Assembly (NCBI GenBank): GCA_021234155.1
Contig: JAJEKV010000237.1
Span: 558,001 to 622,000 of the forward strand
Origin: Isoetes taiwanensis
Lineage: Eukaryota; Streptophyta; Lycopodiopsida; Isoetales; Isoetaceae
Reading direction: 5' to 3'
DNA: 64,000 nt
In this document: piece by piece, positions 1 to 11,936 of the stretch
Position numbering within the stretch: position 1 is the stretch's first letter
Layout: every line of letters starts with the position of its first letter
Made by a program: the position numbers and the translations under genes
The notes under the pieces: generated by a model
Seen by the model: only the letters and a program-made list of their open reading frames with translations
Told to the model about the DNA's origin: nothing
The model's database searches: none

Positions 1-514
1 CTTTTCCATTCCTTCGGTTGAGTCTTTCTTTGCTTTGATCTTGGAGATATACTCCTCTGCTGATGCATACTCCTTTAACTTGGCAGTAAAAATAGTTGCG
101 TACAAGTTAGCTTGCTGAGAAAAATGTTTTCTCTTGTAGATTGCAACCAGCTGATCCCAGGCAACCTTAGCACTTTCCGCTGATTCTACCCGAGCAATCA
201 TTGTGTCATCAAGGTACCGCATCATGCGGCTCCTTGCTTCCCGATCTTTTACGCAACCACTTGAGCGAGCTTGCCTTTCGGCATCATTCTCCCTCGTCTA
301 ATGCTTCAACCTTGTCTTCAGCCTTAGCGGTTCCTTTTGAGACTGAGACGGCAGTGGGAGATGGTACCTTTGGTCGTGGTTCATCACCAGACACGATGTG
401 CCATAGCCCTTTTGCTGAGAGCTTCCCCCGAACTTTTATGAACCAATAGAACTTCGTTGGAGTGTGATAACTTTTCGATCCTTCCCATTTCCTCTCGAAG
501 TTTGATCGATGCAC
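1..514 (-). pseudogene. Copia-type gag (UBN2-like), partial and frameshifted
   Basis: N-terminal half of a Ty1/Copia gag, the capsid-like protein that packages element RNA. Reading leftward from 514, the frame carries KFYWFIKVRGKLSAKG and LWHIVSGDEP, matching the usual start of plant Copia gag. It stops after EALDEGE near 292. A one-base shift then resumes with NDAERQA, MMRYLDDTMIARV, AKVAWDQLVAIYKRKH and LYATIFTAKLKEYASAEEYI, the UBN2-type core. The window edge cuts it there, so protease, integrase and reverse transcriptase are not visible. A primer binding site and an LTR lie immediately upstream, so this is the 5' end of an element lying on the minus strand. The frameshift makes this copy non-functional. 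Confidence 0.85.
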
Positions 515-534
515 TTACTCACAAGAATCGTTAC

Positions 535-545
535 GCTCGATACCA
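535..545 (-). other. Copia primer binding site (initiator tRNA-Met type)
   Basis: On the minus strand the sequence reads TGGTATCGAGC, one base short of the plant Copia primer site TGGTATCAGAGC. It lies between the LTR end and gag, where minus-strand DNA synthesis is primed. Confidence 0.7.
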
Positions 546-548
546 TAA

Positions 549-788
549 TGATAAACGTAAAGCCCGAACACGAAAAAGCTATCTTTCATTGAGAATAATT
601 TCGATCTTATACATCCGTGGCGGTGCTACAAATAGCAGCCTCACCGCCATGCCTAAATTCGGGAGCACTCAATGGAAGTCCCTAAATCTATGGAACTAAA
701 ACCCCGTAAAACCTAGTGTCCACCAAACCGTTACCACGCGAAAAGACAAACGTCATTCTTGTCAATGGTTAATACAATATAACCAACA
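549..788 (-). repeat. 5' LTR of the Copia element
   Basis: On the minus strand this 240-bp segment starts TGTTGGTTATATTG and ends TTATCA, so it has the TG...CA ends of an LTR and abuts the primer site. The TGTTGG start is typical of plant Copia LTRs. A TATA-like ATGTATAAGATC lies in its downstream part. The partner LTR is outside the window, so the borders rest on the termini and the primer site. Confidence 0.65.
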
Positions 789-3723
789 TGCTCGGGACTT
801 TTTTTTGGGTTGCCCGGGGGGCAAACCCTCGCTTATGTGGGTATGTGGGCATATCCAGTATATATGCCAAGATATGCCCAAAGATATACCGGTGATGCTA
901 AAAACCGGCCGGTGTGCCCGTAAGTGTTAGGTCGCCGCCGTTGTCGGGTGGATCTTTGGCAAACCGCTAACCGGCTGGAAAAACAGCAAGATCCACAAGC
1001 AAGAAGCAGTCCATGCCATATTCTAAGCATGAAGATTTTGTGGATTCTAAGCATGGGATTTTGTGTGTGTAGGTGGATGCCCTAAGCCTTCTCATGGTCG
1101 TGTTGGTTGTGCAACCGGAAAAATCCGGTCGGCTTTGGTCGGCGGTGGCTTCCTTTATCTCCGACCAAAGCAAAGGCGGCTATGGGAAAGCATCGGGTCT
1201 CTAGGATTGCAGAGCTTGAACAGCTATGAAGCATGATCATATTCTTCCGAAGGATGGCAAAACGTGGAGTCCCTAATTGATCTTTCAAGCTGCGCAGCAG
1301 ACAATCGGCTGTGTACTTTGAATTCCGTTTTGAATTGATGTAATGTTTGCTTTTAAATGATTCTTCTATCATGAAAACGTCCATTACATGCCTTTAATTT
1401 CTACTCTTGGCCATTTCTTGAAGAAGTCTCTTGGCATGCTAGTCATGGGCAAATTTGGATGTAATAATGCAGTGGCGAGATGTAATTGCACATGTTTGAG
1501 ATTTTTTGTTTGTAATTGTTCTTCCAGATGCTTCCACACGCACTTAGTATGTCTAGCCTAGAGAGTTTACAAGTGCTTGAGCCAGTTCACATCATACACT
1601 TATTGGTATTTCAATGCCATCTTCGGATGATGTAATGCTTACATTTCAAACGGACCTCTTAAGAAGTCGGTTCAAGAAGTGCGAGTTGCGGCCGACCCCT
1701 TAAGAAGTTGATTGAGAAACCCTTGTACCGCCAAGTGGGAAGTTCCTCTTTGCTTACTAAAACCCAGTTCTTGATGCGGGTAATTTGATGCAAGGAATTC
1801 TAGATTTGAACTAAAGATATTTCTCTTATCCGCTTGTAGTTCACATTATGGCTTCAATGAGCATTTTCATTTGCAGATTCGATGTTGCAGAAGTTCTCAA
1901 TTTTGTGGTCTTATATTTCATCAAGGATTTAACTAAAGCGGCTGTTCTACGCAAGGTCGGTTTACGCACGCACCAGCTTAGAGTAGGCGGACCAGATATT
2001 GTTTGTATCTATTTTTTTCAACTTCGAAATTGTACCTATGCTAGGTAAATGCAGATACAAACAATTCGAGAGATGTTTGTATTCATATGCGGTACCGCAA
2101 GATCTAGAAGAAGGAAACGAGCCATAGGTTTTCCATCAGCTATTTAGTCTCTCTGTTTCTTTTCCCCGTGTATGCAACATCCAATATATAGCATCCAATA
2201 TCTTTGTAACGTTGACTACTGTTCCTAAGATTTGTCCCCGGTTTATCTTATAGTTTTGTGGAATCCTTGATGTGCTACTGGGGCATTTGGAACTTATGGA
2301 CCTGATTTGTTTACAATGCTATGATGCATAATCATGCAAAATGGGGAGAGGTTCTGTTGCAATGGATTGCTATCAAGAAATGCAAAATCTGAATGTACCA
2401 TTTTCCACAGTCACCTATGCAACTTAATAAATCTGTTTGCCAAGAATGGAAAATAGACAAGCAATGGAGCTCTATAATGAGTATCTTACCCCGGCCTAAA
2501 TCCATTTGCTTGTTTATAATATTGCACTTCACGGTTCTCCATAAATTGGAGCACATTGAAAAGTTGAGTGGGTGTTTCAAGATATCTCTATTGCAGGCCT
2601 TTCACTAGATACAACATCATATTACGCTATGATAAACTTATGGGCTAAGTTGGAAAATGTGGCAAAAGTCAAAATATGGATGTTAGCCTCATGAATTGAA
2701 CCAAATCATGGCATTTTAAATGCAAAGTGATTTAGAGAGCATAGACAAGGCAATGTTGGCTCGTCCAATTGACTTCAAATTATCGATTTAATAATTGGAT
2801 CTTTGGATCATATGGTGACTCACCGAAGCATTTGCAGCAGATGTACGCCCGGTAACTTTGGAATTCTCATTGTTATCAACGAAATTACATGGACCGAAGT
2901 TGCAAATTTTCCTAGTACAATTTCTCGTATCTTCGTTAATCATATATCGTTAGTTATTGCATCCGAAAGACCCATGAGAGTTTTGAAATGCAAGCAATGG
3001 ACTTTGTATGCCAAGAATCATCATGGATCTTTTGGGTTCCATTAGATGTTGGATTAGGAGATTTATACCTTCCATATTTTGCGGATCTTCAACATTATTT
3101 TATGTCCAAATTTTGTGGAGTCCCTCTCGCAGCTTGTTCGAGAAGCTATATGATGAGCGTGCACGTTTTAAATATCGCATTCTATTCAAGTGGTATTTCT
3201 CATATATGCTAATTATATTTCTTTTAGCATATACATCCGGATAGTCGCTATCTTCTTCCCTCGCATTACGACTACTGGATATTTGTTGGTTTTGGCAAAA
3301 CAATAGGAAGGACTTTCTTGCAATGCACTCGTTTACCACGAGAAACCGTGAGTAAACATCTTATGAAACATACATGTGAGCAGATCCGGATGTACAAATA
3401 GGTTGCAATGCTAAATTGCAATGCTAAATTGCCTGTAAAATTGCCCCTTAACGTATGATGCTTTTGTATTAATTTATATTAACATGACTAATATACGCAC
3501 TATTTAAGACATGTAAATTAGCACCGTGTAAGCCAACCGTGCCATTTTGCAGGTCCGTAACAAAACAAAGTGAGAGCCATAAAGAGTCCCGCAAAGCAAT
3601 TCAACAATAAGCACAACGCAGATTATTAGATTTGTATAACCAAGAAATGGAGTTCAAGAATCAAATATAGAAAACGCCCACTAAAATCGAAGCATAGCCA
3701 TTCCAAGCTAATCTATTAGCCTA

Positions 3724-3815
3724 CTCGGAAATGTTAAAAGGAGAAGGAAAATTGAAAACCCAAGAAATTACTCTCGAAATGTTAAAAGGAGAAGGAAAAT
3801 TGAAACCCAAGAAAA
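3724..3815. repeat. tandem duplication, 49-bp period
   Basis: Two neighbouring copies of a purine-rich unit containing GAAATGTTAAAAGGAGAAGG, starting at 3724 and 3773. Confidence 0.85.
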
Positions 3816-4990
3816 AAAAGGGGAAAAGGGTGGATTGTCTGATTTATATCTCATGAGATTGAAGCATATGCTTTATCCTGCTATGTATTCATCTAAACTC
3901 TTGAGACCATGTATTCAGAACCAATGTAGTACAAGAAATTCTTCTTGGTTGCTAACATATAATATCAGCCAATTTGCACCTACATTCATTTATGACTTTA
4001 TGAATGCTTGTATTTACATTCTTTCTGTTTGTTTTGTGAATCTCATATGCTTCACATAATCTAGTTTCTGATATTCTGTTTGGTCTAAAGAAGTGTAAAT
4101 ATAGGAGCAATGTGACATTTTCTATTCTCCTATTACATACAATTGTAGGAGGACTGTTGCGCAATGCTAGCTAAAGAGCATTTTCTTTTCCAGTCATTTT
4201 GGGGAAGTATTTTATTGTGCGCAGAACTGCAGACCATGTAAGCTATAGTTACCAGTGAGAGGTGTATCCCATTCTCCCTTTCTCTGCAGGATCTTTCTGC
4301 CTACATGACAGTATTCGCTTCTGCACTTGATATCTATATAATTCTGCTAGAAGAGTGTTTAGAAAGAAGGGGTAGAGCATTTGACTTGGTAACTTGACTC
4401 AAAAGATGAGAGCATTCTAGAAGCTTAAGGACAATGCAGAATAAGGCCTATAAGTGCAATTTGGCATAGATCTAAGTTGATGTATATGTTGAAAAAGATC
4501 GTGCCACAGTCAGATAAATTAGATTACTGCTGTGTTTTAGTGAGGTTTGTATTTGGTTTTGTATATTTCTTATGCTATAATGATGTGTTCAGTCGTTCTC
4601 ATCTTCTTTATGTTTGATGTCCAGGATCATGATGCTTATCATGATGCAAATGCTCCATAATCGTTGCCCATAAGCTTAACAGTAAGAAGTTGACTTGCAC
4701 CTGGTTAGCAGTATTCCTGCTGGCATTTGCTAAATGCCAGCTGCCTATTCCTACCAACATTGCCAACAACCTTTGCAGTGGTAGCCATCATTTGCTCCCA
4801 AAACGAAGTGTTTTGATGTTTTCAGTTGTATGTCAAGCATCTTAATTGTGCTTTGAAGTTGTGTTTTGATTATATCCATTTTTTTACTTTCTAGGTACTA
4901 GCTTGAATACAATGGTTCAAATGACACCTCATGTTTCACTTCACAAACATCCAATAAGCAAATTTCTTTAAGATCTTTTGATAGGTGCAA

Positions 4991-5088
4991 AATAAAGGAG
5001 AAGTAGTTAAATGCATAATAAGACAAGATATCAAGAAAAATAAAGGACAAGCAGTCAAATGCATAACAACAGACAAGATATCAAGGAA
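4991..5088. repeat. tandem duplication, 48-bp period
   Basis: Two imperfect copies of an A-rich unit containing ACAAGATATCAAG, starting at 4991 and 5039. Confidence 0.8.
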
Positions 5089-6157
5089 GCAAGAAATGGC
5101 CAGAATCTAGTCTATGAAGTGGACAAGTATTTCTATGAAGCATTAAAACAAGGTGTCTATAAGATAGTTAAACTAACAGTCATCAAAGTCTTCTCCATTT
5201 ATCTTCGATTAACCCTTACCTATTATGCAAAATATGGATAAGTTCTCTATAAAATGTCTTGAATTACTTTGCAAATTATGGGGTAACTTTATGGTTCATG
5301 TGGCTTAATATCCAATGACTTTACATTCGGCTTAAAATGCTTATCTAAGTACTAAACCCTAGACTCCGGACCATTGAGCACTAAAAACTCGAACCCCTTG
5401 TTGGTACTTGGTCTACTAGTATGATGTTCCATTAAACCATTAGAAGATATGCAAGACTTCTTAGTGATTGACATAACTAGTTGTTAGCATCAAGCTAGGA
5501 AATTGAGATATTAACGCGGGGCGGTTGGTATGGAAGATGACTTCATGATGTTGCCTTTAAATGTCGACGGCTTGTGCTACTAACTACTTTTGGATCTCAC
5601 CGCTAAGTTTTCTTTTATGTTTGAAATCCTTATTGATAGCACACCAAAATAAGGCTACCTTCACATGTGAAGAGGCTTCTCACCCTAAAAATTTGAACGA
5701 GGTTGAGATCGTCATCTACAACAAGCTTCGATTTGGTCCCTTGTTTTTTTCTTTTTTGAGGTCAGGTTGGGGGCACCTGAGAAGAGTGTTCTAAGAGTCT
5801 CTTTTTATTTTTGACTAGAAACGGTGCCACTGTTGTTGGGCATAAGTTAAACTGGTAAATCATACATAGTAGTAATGAGAGAAAAGAACATTAATAATTT
5901 AAATGTACTCCACTGTTAAAACGTTTGAGCTTTTCCCCCTTCCCATTTTTCCTAGTTGGTCGGATGTTAAATGTTCTATACCTTTCCCCTTCCTTTTTTT
6001 TTCTAATCAGTCGGATGTTAAATATTCTATCTATTTATTTATAATATTCTATTCTATCTATTTATTTATCTTTTGTCTTTCTCCGCTTTCCCATTCTTTT
6101 GTATCCCCCTTCCTTTTTTTTTTTCTAACCCAAGAAGTCCAACAAGTCAAAGCCGCC

Positions 6158-6220
6158 ATGCGCTCCGCGACGCCGCTCGACCACATCTGGACAGACTTCA
6201 AGCCCGCTCTTTGCGACATG
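6158..6220 (+). CDS. candidate first coding exon, unrecognised
   Basis: A 21-codon open stretch, MRSATPLDHIWTDFKPALCD then M, starts at an ATG in a GCCGCCATG context and ends exactly at a possible splice donor ATG|GTATAGG. It follows a long pyrimidine-rich leader (about 5930-6130) and is GC-rich compared with its AT-rich surroundings, as plant first exons often are. No following exon was found within several kilobases, so it may be a captured or orphan exon with its leader. I do not recognise the protein. Confidence 0.3.
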
Positions 6221-7796
6221 GTATAGGTATGATTGTGCAAAAATACCCTCTGGCCATGGAGGGCAACCCTCCGTGCGCAGCACCTTGTTTTGCTTGCAAT
6301 ATAAACCAATAAAAAACTATGGTGTAGCATAAAGCAAAACCATTGTTGTAACCAAAACCAGAATAAAAACCATTACCTACAATATCTTCCTGTCATCAAG
6401 AATCCTGCCCGCCAGCAACACAAGAATCTAGAGGGTAAAAGTTACTGGGGCTTGATACATATGCATGCAGTGACAGTATCAACCGCTGGATTATTTCAGC
6501 GAACCCAAATCAACGACCCAAAAAGGGCGCACTCTAGAAATATTATTTAGTATGTCTTCACGAATACAACGCCGAAATCATAGAAAAACCATGTGAAAAA
6601 GCGTATAAAACTATAAAAATGACCCCCTGTTATAATGCTAGATATTAAATATCCATATTCAAAATCATTTATTCTAGGGACCTTTGTATTTGTTTCATGG
6701 AAAATCTAAACCAGCTAAGTTTTGTTGATGAGTAATCACTATAAACTATTATAACTATGCACTAAAATTTATAATATGATTAATTATTATGAAACATCTT
6801 ACTAATTGTGCACTCAAAATTCTATATCAGTTTAGTCAATTCAGATTATCAAGTTCATTACATTGCCTTACAATTCACCTTATACATTACAAGATATTTG
6901 GAGTCAGATCAGGGTCCAACCTCGATGGCATCATGGAAAACACGCGATCAAGGGGGAGGCAAACTTGTACATGCTTTTTCACCTCCAGAATTTTTCACCT
7001 CCAAGCCTAATTTCCCTTACCCAGGAGTTTCGGCGAGATGGAAACAATTATTAAAACCTGCTCTTGCCTTGATTTGCCGCCCAAATTTTGAGCTTTTTCC
7101 TATAATTATCTCTTTTCATGTTCCTCTTCTTGTTGTCCCCTCCATGCAATATGCTCTTGGTTCTGCTCCATTTCCCAGTTGATTTCGTTAAAAGTTCTTT
7201 TAATTCTGCTCCATTGATTTGTTATGTTTATCCTCTTCGAATATCTAACGTTATTATTCTAATCGGCTTTGGATATGTTCATAGTTCATTTCCCTGCTTT
7301 TCAAATGACGTCTATAGAGTTGAAAACGATTTGGGTTGCTTCAATATTTTTATCGGTAGCTTCGTTATTCATTGTCGTGGCAAACAAGACCGACAATTCT
7401 ATTTCGTATGTTAAGTAGATTCACTGATTCAATGATTAATTTTTATGCATTTATAGATGGAAGCACAATGTATTCAACAATATTTAGTTCGGATCCTGTC
7501 CTTATGTATTTTGTTTTTGGTTTTGAATAGACTTGCAAATGTCTCTGTGCTACCGTTTAATTGCATAGACAAAACAATATAAGGGTGAGGTTTTGGAGCT
7601 CCGGCTATTATTTCATACGTAATTTTATTATGAACATTTAAGCATCTTTCACGCTTCTAATTATGTGCACTTTATAGTTGTAGGAATATGTTCTCCATTC
7701 TAAGCTATCTATGCTTTATAGCATTACTTTTCTTTATTTTACATAGTTACTTGTTCATCGTTCAAATAAAATTGAGATCAACAAAAATATTAAGAG
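6221..7796. other. intergenic DNA without a recognised gene
   Basis: AT-rich sequence with only short open frames of no recognised content. I see no clear repeat structure or RNA gene. Confidence 0.55.
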
Positions 7797-7860
7797 GACT
7801 AGTGGTTTGTTGGTAAGACCCTAGGTTTATAATGGATGGGTTGCGAGTTCAAATTTGTAT
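7797..7860 (+). mobile_element. possible tRNA-derived SINE head
   Basis: TAGTGGTTTGTTGGTAAG resembles a Pol III A box, and GAGTTCAAATTTG about 40 bp downstream resembles a B box, with tRNA-like spacing. The segment runs straight into the 31-bp palindrome. No poly(A) tail or flanking duplication was found, so this may be a SINE remnant or coincidence. Confidence 0.3.
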
Positions 7861-7966
7861 AGGGGAATGGAGGTTGGGGCCTCCATTCCGGATTTTCGTG
7901 GGTGGTCCGCGACCGGCCGGAGTTGGTCCGGAAAACCGGAATGGAGGCCCCAACCTCCATTCCCCT
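7861..7966. repeat. perfect 31-bp inverted repeat (foldback)
   Basis: The arms at 7861-7891 and 7936-7966 are exact reverse complements, beginning AGGGGAATGGAGGTTGGGGC, and enclose a 44-base GC-rich spacer. The perfection suggests a recent origin. It could be the end of a foldback or MITE-type element or a source of hairpin RNA. The 1-kb element that follows begins two bases after the right arm. Confidence 0.9.
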
Positions 7967-7967
7967 A

Positions 7968-8962
7968 CAATATAGAAACAGGGGAGATTTTTTTCTCCCC
8001 CTTTCTTCTTTCGCACGCCAGGGCTTCGTCGAGGCGCCAAGAGCGACCGCCTCTTCTCTGGCGAGCCCAACCGCTTGACCTGAAGGCGCTTCCTGCATTT
8101 TGAAGGCATTTGTGTCTCGTTTCTTACTGTTGATGGAGATTTTGCAAACGGTACAAGTTACGCCCGATTCTTGATGCTTAGCTTTATAAATGTCCGCTAT
8201 AACTTGGAGTTGGAGCGTAAAACATCAAATGCCACATGTTGTCTTCGATTTTTAACTACTTCTTGGATTTTTGTGATGATTTCACGGTTTTTTCTTGTTT
8301 TACGCCTTTAGGATGGGGAGACATTGTCTATTCCGGTGACTTTTGCTTCAATTCGTGTTTGCTTTTGTCGGTATGCCTAAGTTTCTAGGTAGGTTTTTGC
8401 ATGCAAACTTGTCGGATTTCGTGTATGCAAAGATTTTTATGTTATAATCTTGTTTTCTCGTGGTTGTAGATGGTTCCGGAGGCCCAAGCCCCGCCTCAAA
8501 TGCTTCTTTTACTATGTCATTCGATTGAAACGATAAATAATGTTCTATATGTACGAAAAATAGAAAGAGAGCGACTGGAAAGATTTGCAAAACAGAAGGT
8601 AGATTATATGCTTCAACCTCACTGCACTTTCCATCTTGTTTCGGTGTTGGCAGGCCCAGAAGCCTTGATGTACCCATTTCGGCCTTGATGTAGGTCTAAA
8701 GACAGATTCACAAGGTCTGTTGTATTGTTGAGGTCTAAGATTCACAGGCTTTTGAGCTTTGAATGTGAAACCATGGATTTTGTGTCTGAGCTTCGAATGT
8801 AACGGATCTATGTAATGAAAGCTGTTGAAAAAAATAAATGTGACCGGTTGAAGCTGTTACTCGGAATGAGGGTACCCAACTTCCATTCTGGGTTATTGGC
8901 AATGCCACGTGTCAACACAGAAATACACCATGGACAAAAAAATCGACCCTGTTTCTATATTG
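7968..8962. mobile_element. 995-bp TIR transposon, TA target duplication
   Basis: The left end reads CAATATAGAAACAGGG and continues, after two mismatches, with GATTTTTTT. The right end, reverse complemented, shows the same 27-bp pattern. Both ends are flanked by TA, the duplication expected for Tc1/mariner- or pogo-type elements. The interior has no convincing transposase; its longest frames are around 100 codons and unrecognised. It is therefore probably a non-autonomous derivative. The superfamily call rests only on the TA duplication. Confidence 0.6.
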
Positions 8963-9010
8963 TACTTTATTAACAACGTCAAAGTGGTGGCATGGTAGTT
9001 ACAGTTTCAA

Positions 9011-9240
9011 ATTAATTGTCATTTCTATTTTAAATGGATACATGCATTTCACACTATGGCGATCCGCAAACTTGAAAGTAGTTGTGAGGGAAATAGAGAC
9101 GATCATATTCATGATTACCTGCAACATTAATTGTCATTTCTATTTTAAATGGATACATGCATTGCACACTATGGCGATCTGCAAACTTGAAAGTAGTTGT
9201 GAGGGAAATAGAGACGATCATATTCATGATTACCTGCAAC
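9011..9240. repeat. tandem duplication, 115-bp period
   Basis: Two almost identical units (9011-9125 and 9126-9240), each starting ATTAATTGTCATTTC, differ at only a few bases. The open frames inside are by-products of the duplication. Confidence 0.95.
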
Positions 9241-9914
9241 AGCCTGTCACCTATCATAATTAGATCTAGCAGCTTCGCGGGAGGGTTTTTTACCCAAGAC
9301 TGGAGGTTCAAAAATAGGATTGGAATGAAAATAGGCCCTTAGCTGATCCCACGAAACCTTTAATGACAAAAGACTTGATTACAAATCCATTGTGACTTTT
9401 GGTAGATGTTCTTTACAAGCATGGATAAGCACGTCAACATAAAATAGAAAGTATATAAAAATAGTAATTTTTTAACAAAGTTGCTAAAAATAATAAGTTT
9501 TTGCAAGATGTTAGAGTCAATTAGCATGAATACGCACCTCAAGCTAGAATAGGAAGGTACTAAAGATAGTGACATACAAGAATCCTAAAATGAAAGTCCT
9601 AAAATTTAGAACTTTTGTCAAATGATCTAGGATGCTTTGGAAGTTGAGTAATAGACATTGATTGAGCAATTCAAGATGGTTGAGTGAAAACTTTGAAAAA
9701 TAGAAGTATTAGCAATTTTTGCACCATAGGAATGTAATAATTCTAAATCTTAAATACCTTGCTACTCATCTGCTCCCCTTTGCACCATCCCAATCGTGCA
9801 TAGATTGTATATATATGTATACAAGAAATTTGCATGTCTTCTTGTGTATGCTCCAATCTTAGTATGTTTCTACATAGCAAGTTCTTACTTCTCTATTTAC
9901 TCTCTGCTCCTATG

Positions 9915-10490
9915 ACATCAAGAGTATTCTAGAACTCTTTATTTTAGCACCTTGAACACTCTAGAACACTCTCCAACATTCTATTGCAACATTTTTGAAA
10001 GCTTTTTATTTTTGAGTTGATGTTTTATCCATTAACATCTAAAACATTCTACAACTCTCTTTTGATTGGAGCACACCTTTTGCAATACTTTTGAAAACTT
10101 TGTGTTTAACCTTGAGCATCTAGAATATTCTAGATCACTTTATAACACTCTATTTTGGTTAGAATCTATCTTTGCAACAATTTTAAAAGCCTTCTTTTTT
10201 TAGACTGAGGTGCTTATCCACGAGCATCTAGAATATTTTAGAACATTATAGAACACTACAACATTCTAATTTGCTTGAAGCAACCTCTTGCGACATCTTT
10301 AGAACCTTTATATTTTTAGATTAAGATGCTTATCCATGAGCATATAGAACATTCTAGAACACTCCTTAATATTCTATTCTTCAGATTGGAGCACACTCTT
10401 TGTATCATTTTAAAGAAATATTCTATTTTCAGACTGAGTGCTTATCCGTCCACATCTAGAATGTTTTAGAACATTCTAGAACCATAGGTG
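9915..10490. repeat. degenerate satellite of about 105-118 bp with HSE-like motifs
   Basis: At least five diverged units carry a core like GCTTATCCATGAGCATCTAG followed by one or two copies of ATTCTAGAAC. Cores are near 10020, 10105, 10207, 10325 and 10435. The repeated TTCnnGAA matches the heat-shock element pattern. A shorter duplication, sharing CATAAATG and RGGYGCACC-like blocks, continues at about 10490-10640. Confidence 0.75.
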
Positions 10491-10654
10491 CTTCCAGTCA
10501 TAAATGAATATAATCGAAACAAGAGGCACCCGGAAGCTCCAACATACAATCTGGGACGATAGATCCGATGATTCGGGCACAATAATAGGGTGTTCCTCAG
10601 AGGCGCCCCTAGTCATAAATGGCCATAATTCTAAACGAGGTGCACCCTGGATTA

Positions 10655-11311
10655 TCACCGTTCTGCTTCTTGCTGCGTGGCGTATGCAGCTGCCATGCGC
10701 TCTTCCATCTCGGCGAGGCGATGGACGTTCACTCTCCTCAGCAGCTTAGTCTTATATTTGTCCGGCTTAGCCTGCATATCTAGCTGGATGGCTATCATAT
10801 AGTCCGGTTCAAGATACTCTGGAATGTCACTCCAAATAAAACTTTGGGTCGCCTCATCATAGTGATAGGAGGAAAGGTTAAATGGGTTCCCTCGATTATG
10901 GATTGCCCGTCTCCCAAGTAGACATACTCCCTGCCCTGGACTTTTGAGTCTCCCCTCTTTGTCTCGCACACATCGTCGCCTCGGGCTAGCCCCATAATTC
11001 TTTCAGCCTCTGCCCGGATTGCTTCGCCTTCACTCACCTCCATACACGATAGAACTTGACTAGCATCAGGACTTAGTCGGGCTGCTCCACCAATGTGTAA
11101 GGCTTCCCTAAGGCATTCAACTTTAGCCAGAAGCGCTCGAACATATGGAAAATAGGGTAGGGCACCCTATGTCTGGCGGCGAACTGCTGAACAAGCTCAG
11201 CTAAAAGGAGCTCAACATTGTCGGAGTCGTCGACGAGCTGCTCGCCAAGCTTAGCAAAATCTAATGGACACTGAGGTTACAGTAGCTAACGTAATCTTGG
11301 GTGCGAGCCAT
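10655..11311 (-). pseudogene. broken gene of unrecognised family
   Basis: Minus-strand coding remnant in at least three frames. It begins MARTQDYVSY at an ATG at 11311, then meets a stop. It resumes in another frame with LAKLGEQLVDDSDNVELLLA and ARHRVPYPIFHMFERFWLKL, then with EYVYLGDGQSIIEGTHLTFP, and ends in a charged helix, RLAEMEERMAAAYATQQEAE. Base composition is clearly coding-like. A TATA-like element lies about 210 bp upstream and a GC-richer leader lies between. I do not recognise the family; gag of an unfamiliar LTR element or a host gene are both possible. Several shifts and stops make it non-functional. Confidence 0.45.
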
Positions 11312-11518
11312 GTTCATTTGTGTAGGGAAAGGTACGAAAGGGATGTGTTGGTACGGTGACAGTGGCGGCAGCTAAGGTCACAGCTATGGCAAAGCAAGGC
11401 TCTCTCTGGCAGCTAACGGACGAGCAAGGCGGCGGGCAGAAAAGAAACGAAAATAAAAAATAACCGTTTTAAATTTCAAAAAGTTTTTTTTGAATTTTTT
11501 ATACGGTGGAAATATATG

Positions 11519-11534
11519 CGTTTTTATAGTGGGC
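11519..11534 (-). promoter_or_regulatory. possible TATA box for the 10.7-11.3 kb gene
   Basis: CCCACTATAAAAACGC on the minus strand lies about 210 bp upstream of the ATG at 11311, with a GC-richer leader between. Position and match only; no other promoter evidence. Confidence 0.3.
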
Positions 11535-11688
11535 GTGATAGGAAAAATGTGTGTTTCTTTTTGAATTCTGAGTCGATGTTTTGCTGATCACACCCCTTTG
11601 ATGCTGTTTTGACGCCAGTTACCTATGTCCTTTCGTCGATTAAACTGTCCCTGACGCGTTGGTCAAAAATTGCCTCTATTCGAGTTAC

Positions 11689-11710
11689 GGGTAAAAGCAT
11701 GAAAGGGTGT
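11689..11710 (+). repeat. left terminal inverted repeat of the Sola-like element
   Basis: Begins GGGTAAAAGCATGAAAGGGT and is preceded by TTAC at 11685-11688. It pairs with 20935-20956, with one mismatch in 22 bp. The sequence just inside contains TGTACATATACATATGTACA-like palindromes. Confidence 0.85.
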
Positions 11711-11936
11711 CTATAAATGTAGCCCTTTTTGTACATATACATATGTACAAAATGCACATTTTTGGAATAACTGTCATCATGATCCGCTAGTAACTGCCAT
11801 GATTAATGGCTATCCACTACTCTGAACCCGCAATTATCGGATTTTGAAATTCTTTCCCAAATTCTTTCTTGGTTTGCCTCTCGTTCACTATCCCTTTGCC
11901 TTCTCGCTTGAATTCGATCGAATTCTTCATCTAGCT

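Larger units (their letters stand above)
789..6157. other. intergenic DNA without a recognised gene
   Basis: I see no supported gene. Open frames are short, start without context and match nothing I recognise. A GC-richer patch around 800-1170 follows the Copia LTR and may belong to an unidentified older repeat. Two small tandem duplications (3724-3815 and 4991-5088) are listed separately, and there is a doubled 14-bp unit near 3414-3430. Confidence 0.6.

Noticed and set aside
9915..10490. CRISPR-like array because of regularly spaced TTCTAGAAC
   Set aside because: The DNA is eukaryotic, the units themselves are homologous along their whole length, and there are no unique spacers. It is a degenerate satellite.
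10655..11311. gag of the LTR element whose primer site lies at 21191
   Set aside because: Strand and order would fit once the transposon is removed, but the gene has its own TATA-like box and leader and shows no gag motif. Kept only as a possibility.
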